NCBI RefSeq assembly: GCF_018812025.1
Contig: NC_063049.1
Span: 33,567,947 to 33,631,946 of the forward strand
From: Megalobrama amblycephala
Taxonomy: Eukaryota; Chordata; Actinopteri; Cypriniformes; Xenocyprididae
DNA length: 64,000 bases
Direction of reading: 5' to 3'
The position numbers and the translations under genes were made by a program. Below the pieces are notes generated by a model. It was given only the letters and a program-made list of their open reading frames with translations. It was not told where the DNA came from and searched no databases. Below, in pieces: positions 13,292 through 23,342 of the stretch (the first letter of the stretch is position 1; the number at the start of each line of letters is the position of its first letter).

Positions 13292-13544
13292 ATTAAGGCC
13301 ACCGAATTTGTGGACGTATTTGCTTTACTTCACTACTAATATTTACAATCTGACTCCCAAAATGGCGGTGGGAGTAGCGTAGACGACGCGAGTGTGTCGT
13401 CATTTCACTGGTCGTCATCAGTTGGCTGTGATTGGTGTTCCCGGTCACTGCTGTGGTGATATCATCTCACCGCGCCGCTATCGCTCATTAACAGGCGTTG
13501 TGAACAGCAATTCATCGGCGATTTTCCAAAGAAATTGGATTAAA
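13292..13544. promoter_or_regulatory. Bidirectional promoter, THAP gene / sap18
   Basis: Only 253 bp separate the two start codons, which face apart. The segment is CpG-containing, holds AAAATGGCGG (YY1-like) at about 13360-13370, CGTCA/CRE-like words near 13380-13420 and an inverted CCAAT (GATTGG) near 13431. It is typical of a TATA-less housekeeping divergent promoter. Confidence 0.6.
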
Positions 13545-14559
13545 ATGGCTGTAGAATCGAGGGTTACACAAGAGGAAATCAAGAAAGAGCCAGAAAAGCC
13601 AGTGGACAGAGAAAAGGTTTGTTTTTCGTTGCTTTTGTTCGTCAGATGCGCAAAAAATCGTGTACAAACGACGCGTCCTGCATGCTAAGCTAATTTGTAC
13701 ATTTAACTAGTAAAACTTTAAGAATACAGCATATTATGCTTAAATTATATGATGATAATAAAATGTCTAGTTGCACCATAGCATACTACAAATCTTAATA
13801 ATATAAGTGTATAGCATATAATATAAATAACAAGTATTAAACTATAGATTTGATATTTAAAATATACTATTTTTTTTACAACAATCACGGAATTACAAAC
13901 TTGAATATTGTTATCAATATTGAATAAATGCACATTCGTCTGTTGATTTGCTGCTTGGAGGAGAATGTTGTTCATTTCTCCATGTCTGCTGTCGCACAGA
14001 CATGCCCACTTCTCCTGAGAGTGTTCACCACCAACAATGGAAGGCACCATCGCATGGATGAGTTTGCCCGGGGGAATGTACCATCTAGCGAGCTTCAGAT
14101 TTACACCTGGTAGGACTTAGTAGGTCTAACTTTAACTTTTAAAAATTAAGTAAACATTATGATCCTGAATTGTATCTGCATTGTTTATAGGATGGATGCT
14201 ACTTTGAAGGAACTGACAAGCCTGGTGAAGGAAGTCTATCCGGAAGCTAGAAAGAAAGGCACACATTTTGGGTTTGCCATTGTTTACCCAGACCCTAAAC
14301 GACAAATCTACAGGTAATGTATAGAGGGGGCTTTGTGTGTAGCTTGGTCAATTTAGATTTGCTATTGTGAATTTAGAGTAACCTGGCTTTTTTTGTGTGT
14401 AGGGTTAAAGAGATTGGCAATACAGTTTCGGGACGCAAAGGTGCAGATGACTCCATGACGCTTCAGTCTCAACGCTTTCAGATTGGAGATTACCTTGACA
14501 TCGCGATCACTCCACCTAACCGTGCACCACCTCTCCAAGGACGCATGAGACCCTACTGA
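13545..14559 (+). CDS. sap18: SAP18, Sin3-associated / ASAP-complex protein
   Basis: Four exons: 13545-13616, 14000-14109, 14191-14313 and 14403-14559. They splice cleanly to 153 residues, the same length as human SAP18. The start MAVESRVTQEEIKKEPEKP is conserved; an in-frame Met further upstream is ignored. TNNGRHHRMDEFARGNVPSS, QIYTWMDATLKELTSLVKEV and DDSMTLQSQ belong to the ubiquitin-like fold. The C terminus is ITPPNRAPPLQGRMRPY. SAP18 binds RNPS1 and ACIN1 in the ASAP/PSAP complexes linked to the exon junction complex and also associates with Sin3-HDAC. It is convergent with ska3. No disruption seen. Confidence 0.97.
13619..13999 (+). other. sap18: sap18 intron 1
   Basis: A short AT-rich intron bounded by AAG|gtttgt and cgcacag|ACA. 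Nothing else recognised inside. Confidence 0.8.
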
Positions 14560-14866
14560 AATAAAACCTGCATTTAAACACATAAAGGGGGAATTTCTGG
14601 AAATCTGCCTTCCTATAGAGTTTAGTTCAATCTCTGCCTGTGCTTTTCAGGTGAACCTCAAGATTTTGGTCAGCTGGTTGAAGTTTTTATGAAGTCAGAA
14701 CTAAACTCTACAGGAAGGTCCATCTCCAGCAGCAGGGTTGGGCAGATATTGGGGGGTTGGAAGTTATATAGATATTCTTTTTCATATTTTACATTCTTCG
14801 TGGGATTTTATATCAGGTCTACCTTTTAAGTTTTAGCCCTGTTACCATGATTCCCATAAAATGTTG

Positions 14867-14872
14867 AATAAA
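14867..14872 (+). terminator. sap18: sap18 poly(A) signal AATAAA
   Basis: Canonical hexamer 308 bp after the sap18 stop, followed by a T-rich run. It lies in a short convergent gap shared with the 3' end of ska3. Confidence 0.7.
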
Positions 14873-15271
14873 TTTTTTTTTTCAGTATATTGTCTCTGGT
14901 CTAAACATTTATGAACTTTAATTGTTTTTAATTCAAAACTGACTTTTGAATTACAAGAAACCAATTGTATGAGCAAAATTCTTCAACCCCAGAATTAACC
15001 TGTTAAGTTTTATAGACATGAAGCTAAACTTCAAAATGACCTGCATTATTTTTTTTAAATTATGGAGTCAAATGTTTGGCTTTACAGCATTTTGTCCATC
15101 TTGACTTATTTGCAGACTAGTCTGGAAATATAGTTACTCCGCAAATTCACCAGAAATGCTGGAATTAGTGGACATGGATAATTGCATTTTTATAATTTCT
15201 GATTTTTCAAACTTATTCTGAGTTGGTTCCTTTTACATAACCATCAATGCCTTAATCTTTATTAAATTCTC

Positions 15272-15277
15272 TTTATT
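15272..15277 (-). terminator. ska3: ska3 poly(A) signal AATAAA (minus strand)
   Basis: TTTATT on the plus strand at 15272-15277, with another at 15258-15263, reads AATAAA in the ska3 direction, about 155 bp after the stop. The sap18 and ska3 transcripts probably end within 400 bp of each other. Confidence 0.5.
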
Positions 15278-15430
15278 ATTTTTCAAAAAACTCCTTAAGT
15301 GTTTTGCACTTATCAAAAAAATAAATTAATAGAGTCATGGTGTTATGACTGCAATCTGCTGTTCTCCTCTTGGTGGCACTTTTTGAAAGCCGAGCTTTGA
15401 GGTCTGCAGCACAGATCCAATGGTGAGCGT

Positions 15431-18400
15431 TTAAGATTTGCACTGAGCCACAAGCTAAAAGAGGGGAAGGGAAAAACATTAACCATATTTGAAATGTTTT
15501 CTCTGGCATAAAAGTCCAATTTGCAATCTAGCCATTTTAGCATTATAAGGTTGTAAGTGACTCACTTTTAAGATATCCTGAGTGACTGAACTTATATCTG
15601 GCATCTCTGGTGTGCAAGGCTCTGTAGGGAACTTCACTCTGACTTTTGGAGTCGCAAGGCACCAATCCTGATTGAAGCCATCTTCAGGCATTGGGACAGG
15701 GGTCTGCTTCAGCTCTAACACATTTCCTGCCCCCGTCTTCATCCCAGAGAGACTTTCACCAGATGCATTTTTCTATTCAGAGTTGATGGAAGGGAAAGAA
15801 TTATCTGCATCTTAATAAGTGAAACTCAACCAATAAGGTTTAGCATGAAATCTAGGATGCTATTTTTTTATGATTAAAAGATATTCACACAATTGCTTAC
15901 AAAAGCAAGAGAACTCCCAAAAAGGGACTGCAGGGTCGGCATCTCAGGTATGGCCTCATCCTCATAATGTAGCATTTTTGGCATCTCTGGAGCATCAAAC
16001 GAAGGAGCTCTGTTAGTGTTTGAGGGATCTGGTAGGCGAAAACTGTCCTCCTGTGATCCCCTGTGCCTCTTACTTTCTTCTGGCCTGTCGTCCTGTGAAA
16101 AAGTAATTGCAGTGAATGAGTAAAACCATTACACATTTTGACAGGTATTGTATGCGATCATGGTTTAATCAATGTAATAAAAGTCTTGTGGCAGATTTAT
16201 ACATCAATGACAAAACTGAGTTAAGGGGCACATCGCACCTTTTTTATTAGCTTGCTGACAAATGGTGTCTCAAATGCAGGGAGCTCTGGGGTAGAAGGAC
16301 AGTTATTAGGGCGAGGAGGAGAATCGAGATCATTCTTTCCTTTCAGTGGTGGAGAGGACGGAATCTGGTGCTTCTCAATCTTAAATCCTGGGGTGCAAAA
16401 CACAGGAGGCTCTGGGGATTCCAGACTCTCTGAAATATTTAAACACAAATAAAAAAGGAGAAACTTTAGAACAAATATAGAGAGCCAGCATCTTTTGTAA
16501 TCAGTTGTTAACACGCATATAAACACATATTCAGGATTTCAGAGACCAAATGTAAAAGTTTGAGAATCAATTATTCAAACCATATAGGTTAACTACTAAT
16601 CATAACTTTATATTAAAAAAAATGTAAAAAAAAATCTAAATGATTTACCATTGGCAACACCTTTGTTAAGCACAGAAGTCAGAGTGGAGAAAACATGAGG
16701 GGGTTTCTGACCATTCTCTGTTCTTTCACTGTGAAACACACACACACACACACACATTACACTACATTACACTACATATACACAACCTTTCAAAATTTAT
16801 AATCAGTAAGACATTGTTTTTAAAAAACAATTCAAAATTTATTTCAACAAGGACACATTAAATTGACCAAAAGTGATAGTAAAAACATTTTATAATGTTA
16901 CAAAATATTTCTATTTCAACCATTTTCAGCATTGATAATAAATGTTTCTTGAGCACAAAATCAGCATATTAGAATGATTTCTGAAGGATCATGTGACACT
17001 GAAGAGTAATGATGCTAAAATCCAGCTTTGCCATCACAGGAATAAGTTATATTTTAAAATATATTGAAATAGAAAACAGTTATATTAAACAACAATATTA
17101 AACAACAATAATAATATTATTACTGTATTTTTAATCAAATGCAGCCTTGGTGAGCATTCAGTAACACTTTATTTTACAGTGTCCTTGTTACACGTTACAT
17201 GTAGTTACTGTAGTAATAACTATAAATTATGCATAATTATATTCAACTAACCCTAAACCAAATTAATATTACTCAGTACTTAAACGTATAATTACAGTAA
17301 CAAGGACACCTTAAAATAAAGTTAGAGACTTCTTTCAAAATCATAAAAATTTTTTAGTGTATATTCTATGTATATAATGTATGTATAACTTTTAGATTGT
17401 CACACACAATCACTATAATGAGATGCACACTGAAAATATTATTTCACTTGAATCTTTATAATTTTTTTAGTTTCAAAATTTTGAGCAAAATGTTGTAAAG
17501 CCGTGAAGATTCTAGCCACCATCACTTACTCGTAAATTTGTAAATTCAACAATGCTGTTACTTAGACAGCATTAAATGTTAATTTTGTGACTTTAAAAAT
17601 GAAGCACATTTTCAAAGTGGCATATTCAGAAGACAAACATGCTTGTGATTTTACAATCATAACCAGATATAGTGTACCTGCAGGACTTTGGTGGTTTCTT
17701 GTTGAACAAATCCATGGTAAAATCATTATTCCAGCACATGGTATACTCAGAGATGCCGAAGTCCTCCAGTCTTGGGGTCGGAGCATCCTCCTCCATACGC
17801 AGGGAGCACTTGGGTGTCTTTGGCTGCGGTGGATGCATGTTCATGACAAACGGTGGTGGTGACAGAGCCACAGCTGGGACAGGAGCGGCACTGAGAGGCT
17901 GCTCTGCTTCACCAAGCACTCTTTGGAACTGAAGTGCAGACAGACCAAAATCAGAGAGCTTTGGTGTCCGCAGCTGGTCGACGGGTGGTGGCATCTTTTC
18001 AGGCGTCTCTGACTGCTGAGCCTCTTCACAAACACCTTGTCTCATTCCTTCGTCTTCCTGCATGGCATCTGACTTTTCTGCATCTTTCTCTGCTTGCTCC
18101 TCTGTCTCTTTTGTACCATTCATCTCTAGAATAGTGAGAAAATGGAACAAAATTTCTACTGAAATATACATGAATTGTACTTAAAACAAAAAAATAAACT
18201 ATTTTAATAATCAAATAGAGATAATAAATTGATATAAAATCCAAGCAGAGGCAGCACTGGGATGTTAACATTCTCAGAGGTGATAAACATTTACCTGTAT
18301 ACCCCTGTCTTTCTTTTCGTGGTCTGTAGCCATACTTCTCATAGTGTTTCTTCAACCTGTCTATGTCTTCTGTGGTCCTCTGCTTCAGCACCAAGCATCT

Positions 18401-18813
18401 TCTGATGAAGCTCCTCAGCTCAGTACTTGTTGAATCATGTGTAGCAACCTGATCTTGAACTTGACGCTGCATATGATTTTGTATCAAATGTAGCCCATAT
18501 TAAAAAAATTAACTGAAATCATGGACTATAACTGAACATACACATACCTTGAGTGCTCTGACTTCAGAGTGCAGCTGGTACAGTGCTTGAGCCCCATTCT
18601 CTTCATCCTCTAAACAACCACAGATCACATACACCAGTCAATGGATGCAAAATTATGACCTGATCATTTTATTACTAACTATAAAACATTTCCTGGCAAT
18701 TTACCATCGTCGTCTTTGAGGTTTTGACTTGTATGCAGGAGATTGTTGCTTTCAGTCTCCAGATAAACAGTCAGTTTCCGAAGCTTTGCAAAGAAACGCT
18801 CTGAAGGATTCAT
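15431..18813 (-). CDS. ska3: SKA3, outer kinetochore Ska-complex subunit (C terminus apparently cut short)
   Basis: Nine coding exons: 18813-18705, 18609-18548, 18466-18295, 18125-17678, 16728-16649, 16429-16239, 16092-15901, 15772-15566 and 15454-15431. They give 494 residues. The helical N terminus (MNPSERFFAKLRKLTVYLET) and LKKHYEKYGYRPRKE match SKA3. The long tail carries repeated Pro-directed blocks: TPKLSDFGLSALQF, TPKCSLRMEEDAPTP, LEDFGISEYTMC, FCTPGFKI and TPELPAFETPF. SKA3 with SKA1/SKA2 couples kinetochores to microtubules, and its CDK1-phosphorylated TP sites bind NDC80 (known family biology). The last exon gives only LVAQCKS before TAA; the frame then stays open for 31 more codons (see findings). 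A 5' UTR intron spans about 18848-19166. Confidence 0.94.
16735..16762. repeat. (CA)n microsatellite in ska3 intron
   Basis: A short CA run directly upstream (minus strand) of the acceptor of the exon at 16649-16728. It replaces a classic polypyrimidine tract with alternating GT on the transcribed strand. Confidence 0.8.
16780..17158. repeat. Dispersed repeat (CAAAAGTTTGGGG family), ska3 intron
   Basis: Shares AAGGACACATTAAATTGACC, AAAGTGATAGTAAAAACATT, TGATTTCTGAAGGATCATGT and CAGCCTTGGTGAGCATTC with the other copies. It is followed directly by another small MITE. Confidence 0.65.
17159..17330. mobile_element. Small MITE with AGTAACACTTTATTTTA ends
   Basis: Left end CAGTAACACTTTATTTTACA...GTCCTTGTTAC and right end GTAACAAGGACACCTTAAAATAAAG are inverted copies about 170 bp apart. 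It carries no coding sequence. Confidence 0.55.
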
Positions 18814-19200
18814 GTTCAATGTCCCTCCGGTGTTTACAGCACGCAAACTGAAACGACAGTTACTATCATAATAAGAAAATCGTTTTTTAAATAAAATAAT
18901 ATTGTTATATTAAAAATATATAAATGATAATAATACTGGTAGTTCTTTTCTATATGCATAAACAATAAACTATAACCGTTTTGGATTGTACGGCTAATAA
19001 GAAATGTGTACAATAACAAGAAGCTAATCACATTAAAAAAGCACAAGGAAGCTACTGTCTTGAGCACATTCATTTCAGAAATACACGGGAACAGATAACG
19101 CATAATACCTTAACAGAAATACTGTGGTTTTATGAACTATATTCCGAACGCAACAAATAAAAATACCTCTGAACTTTTGTTTCAAATTTCGCGGCACATC
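18705..19200 (-). promoter_or_regulatory. ska3: ska3 5' end: non-coding exon, UTR intron and CDE/CHR-like promoter
   Basis: On the minus strand CCGCGAAATTTGAA lies at 19194-19181. TTTGAA is the CHR element, and a GC-rich CDE/E2F-like half sits about three bases upstream. A donor (CAGAG|gtattt) at 19167 and an acceptor (gtttcag|TTTGCG) at 18847 predict a tiny non-coding first exon spliced 34 bp before the ATG. Confidence 0.5.
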
Positions 19201-19729
19201 CGGGTTCGTTTTGACTGACTCGTTAGACTTGACGTACATCCAAACACCGTGAGACTCATTACTGCCACCCAGTGATGGTTTGCAGTATGGTTGTCATTCT
19301 ACGCGAATTATATTGATGGGGATTTCATACTCATTTCATTTCAGCCCTTGGAAGAAACAAATTCCGGTGTAAATCGAAGCAGTCAAATATTAATGGCCAG
19401 TAGGGTAAGGAGGAAGTAGTTTCAGCATAGGTTATTTTAAAATAACTACACTGCAAACGTTCTGTGTTTGCTGGGTTTATGTATGAATTTGTTTGGATTT
19501 GGGAACTATATTTTTAATGTGATTGCTTCACATAAAGGCATGTGAATTAAAATTGATCTAATGGTTGTTTTTAGATTATTATTTATTACTGAAGATGTTT
19601 TTGCAGTTAAGATAAATCTAACTTTATAGCTAAAATATTAAGCCAGTGTTAAGCATAGTGCGAAAAGCACAGAAATCATACATTTTGGGTATTGTTTCTA
19701 TCTTCACTTCACGCGCTTTTGATCTGATT

Positions 19730-21420
19730 CTAACGTTTTCCTAATATCATTCTAATGTTATCCATGTCATTTTAACGTTCCTATAACATTATTCTAACTT
19801 TGTTTTAACGTTCCTATAATGTTATTATAACATTCTCCTAATGTTAAAAAAGACGTTCTGGGAACCCAAAAATATTGTTAGTAGAACGTTAGAATAACGT
19901 TAAGAGAACGTTAGAATAAAGTTATAGGAATGTTAAAATAACATTAGAATAACGTTAGAGGAACGTTAGATTAATGTTAAGAATACATTAAAATAACATT
20001 TGGAAAATGTTAGAATAATGTTGGAGGAACGTTAGGAGAACATTAGAATAAAGTTATAGGAATGTTAAAATAACATTAGGGGAATGTTAGAATAACGTTC
20101 TTCAAACCAAAAACTAACATTCTATTTCTGTTAAGAAAACTTTCTTAGCTAACAAAAAACATAGGCCTACTTTAAAAACGAACATTCTGGGAACCAAAAA
20201 CTAACGTTCTGGGAACCAAAGACTAACGTTAGAATAATGTTAGGAGAATGTTAGAATAACGTTATAGGAATGTTAAAAGAACGTTAGAATAACATTATAG
20301 GAACATTAAAATAACATTAGAATAACGTTAGAATGATGTTAGGAAAACATTAAAAAAACGTTAGAGGAACATTATAACATTAGAATAACGTTAGGAAAAT
20401 TATAATAACGTTATAGGAATGTTAAAACAACGTTAGAATAATGTTATAGGAACGTTAAAACAACGTTAGAATAATGCTATAGAAACATTAAAATAACGTT
20501 AGAATAACATTATAGGAACATTAAAATAACGTTAGAATAACGTTAGAATGATGTTAGGAAAACAGAATAACGTTAGAGGAACATAAAAATAACGCTAGAA
20601 TAACGTTAGGAAACTTATAATAACGTTAAAGGAACGTTAAAACAACGTTAGAATAATGTTATAGGGACGTTAAAATAACGTTAGAATAACATTAGAACAA
20701 TGTTAGGAAAATATTAGAATAAAGTTAGAGGAAAGTTAAAATAATGTTAGAGGAACATTCTGGGAACCAAAGACTAACGTTAGGAGAATGTTATAATAAT
20801 GTTATAGGAAAGTTAAAATAACATTAGAATAATGTTAGAATAACGTTATAGGAACATTAAAATAACATTAGAATAATGTTAAAATAACATTAGAGGAACA
20901 TTAACTTTCCTGGCTAACCCAAAACAAACCCTAAAAAAAGAACGTTCTGGGAACCAAAATCTAATGTTCTAACTAATGTTCTGGGAACATTCTGGGAGCC
21001 AAAGATGTTAAAGGAATGTTAGAATAATGTTAGAGTAATGTTAGAATACATTAAAGTAATGTTAGGAAAACGTTAGAATAACGTTAGAGGAATGTTAAAA
21101 TAACATTAGGGGAATGTTAGAAAAACATTCTACAAACCAAAAAGTAACATTCTAAGCTTTCCTGGCTTACCAAAAACAAAACTTAAAAAAGAACATTCTG
21201 GGAATCAAAGACTACCGTTAGTGGAACGTTATTCTAATGTTAGAATAACATTATAGGAATGTTAAAATAACATTAGAATAAGGTTAAAATAACGTTAGAA
21301 TAAGGTTGGAATAATGTTAGAGGAACATTAAAATAACTTTAGGGGAACGTAAAAAAAAATGTTCTACAAACTAAAAACTAACATTCTATTTCCAATAATA
21401 GAACTTTCCTGGCTAATGAC
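19730..21420. repeat. AACGTT-rich minisatellite, about 1.7 kb
   Basis: Degenerate units built from GTTAGAATAACGTTA, TATAGGAACGTTAAAATAAC and TTCTGGGAACCAAA, with unit lengths near 15-35 bp. A short stretch near 19730-19850 is in the reverse orientation, so the two flanks are partly inverted. No frame is open through it and no spacer/repeat alternation of CRISPR type exists. Confidence 0.9.
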
Positions 21421-22330
21421 GTAATCCTCGGTTAACACTGGATGCACAAAATGTTTAATTTCATTCATCCTTTTAATGTGCCCCAGACTTCAAATTAGAG
21501 AGCTTCAGATAGACTATGGCCGTCTTTATTCCCCCTACATTAACACAATAGTCATGACGGGACATCTCCTCAGGATTCTGTATGCTTCATTTAATTTCTG
21601 GACACCTCATTCCTCAGTGGTGGAAATTTCTTTTAATTTACATTTCCTGTTCCTTTCAGATTATATTTACTAAATGAACCGAGTCTTTCCATTTATTTAA
21701 AAAACACTTGTAATAAATAGAGGTCAAATGAAAGGATTGAACATCTACACACTACACACTGATTGCTTTCTAAATCATTTTGATGTGGAAAAAAAAATCA
21801 GGGACAACTAAATCATGTTTTAAAAAGTCTTTATTTTCTTTATTAATTCATGTTTTATATGTTCTTGACAGAAGAGAGTCTTCTAAACTTTAATACTTGT
21901 TTCTCTAAATCTGCGTGTACAGGAGTAACTTATATACAGATGTGACTAATGAAACTTTTTCTTTGAAGGCCCACAGAGATTTCTGAATGCATATATTAAC
22001 TCATGGTATGCTAAAGGGAAACACTGTTATCAAACTGCTATCCGTGTTGATTTACAGGCGTAATTTAAACATGGTAACATACAACCCTTGAAAATAAAGA
22101 ACCGTGCATTTTTGTATTAAGAGAAGTAAAAATATATTGTGTTCTTCACAAAAAGTTTTCAGAAAAAACAAGGGGAAAAAATGCAATGACAGAGTTCCCT
22201 GTTTATATCTTTTTAAAATATGACATATATAAATTTTTATAAAAGGAACCACAGCTACAATTTTCACATTTTTGGATCATTTTATGTAACATTCAGCAAA
22301 TCTTACCTCCCCACCCCCACGAAAAATAAC

Positions 22331-22361
<31 letters not shown>

Positions 22362-23342
22362 GTAAAATGGTGGGTTATTTCTAGGCCCTGACCGAATTTG
22401 TACACTGATTTTTGGGGAAAATCTGATGACATTTGTGGGACATTAAAATGTAAAAATTACCTGATACTACTACATTAGTAGCTGAAAGCTAATCTGACTG
22501 AAAATAAAGGTCACCGGTGGGCTGTGATGTGCTGTTCTGATACCTCAGAGAACAGGCGGAGGAAGACGTAAAGAGGCAGATCAAGGAGGTGTGGAGAAGC
22601 AGAAACCTAGAAGAGCAAGTGGCAAAGATCCTGGAAACGGAGTGAAATTGTGACTGGCAATGCTTAGCTGTGATGGTGCATCCTCCTGTGGGCACTTGGA
22701 AAGTAGTATGGCAGCAGAAGCCAGGAGGGAATGGAGGAAATGGAATAGAAGGCCTACAAACTAATATAATCCTATCAGTATTCTCAGAGGAATTGCATTC
22801 CAGTGTGGTTGCATGATGCAGAGTTACACCTTATTCACTGGACAAAGCCTAGTTTCCAAAATGCTTGTCCTATGTAGGGCCACGGGATTGCTTAAGCCCA
22901 CATCCACCAGCTGGAATAGAATAATCTATGCCAATACAGAGGAAGATCCAAGTAATGCAAAGCCCAATCTGGCAAATATCATGCTGAGGAAGCTGCAGGA
23001 GGGTTTGATGCAGGTGTAGGCATCTACCAGTCAAAATAGAGATGAAATGTTACTTTCCTCCTGCATCCTTAGTACACTTTAATTCCGCTTTTCAGTATTG
23101 GTTAATGTGTTGTATTACTTATAAGAAATGTAAAAAAAATAAAAAAATAAAAAAAAATTAATAGTTTTACTCAGCAAGAATGCATTAAATTGATCAAAAG
23201 TGACAGTAAAGACATTTATAATGTTATAAAAGATTTAAATGCTGTTCTTTGGAATATTCAATTCATCAAGGATCTTGGAAAAATGCATCACGCTTACTAT
23301 AAAAATATTAAGCATTGATAGCACTAAAACTAACTTACTTTC
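21421..23342. other. Intergenic, ska3 promoter side to 3' end of hcnl1
   Basis: Part is probably hcnl1 3' UTR. A pair of minus-strand AATAAA hexamers lies at about 21830-21845. There is a 38-bp poly(A) run at 22323-22360. A purine-rich unique segment at 22540-23030 contains short open runs in plus frames (for example 22813-23019). I do not recognise them as any family and do not call a gene. Confidence 0.4.
23162..23325. repeat. Dispersed repeat fragment (CAAAAGTTTGGGG family)
   Basis: Contains AGCAAGAATGCATTAAATTG, AAAGTGACAGTAAAGACATT and TATTCAATTCATCAAGGATC, ending within 20 bp of the hcnl1 stop codon. Its A-rich edge is a run of AAAAAAT. Confidence 0.6.

Noticed and set aside
13392..13544. 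N-terminal extension of sap18 from an upstream in-frame ATG
   Set aside because: The conserved vertebrate start MAVESRVTQ is at 13545, and the upstream part lies in the promoter.
15276..15543. Alternative minus-strand frames over the last ska3 exon (77 and 66 codons)
   Set aside because: Only the frame in phase with the upstream exons gives the SKA3-like DILKLVAQCKS. The others are shadow frames.
19730..21420. CRISPR-like or regulatory array
   Set aside because: Repeats are contiguous and degenerate, without unique spacers, in a vertebrate genome. It is a minisatellite.
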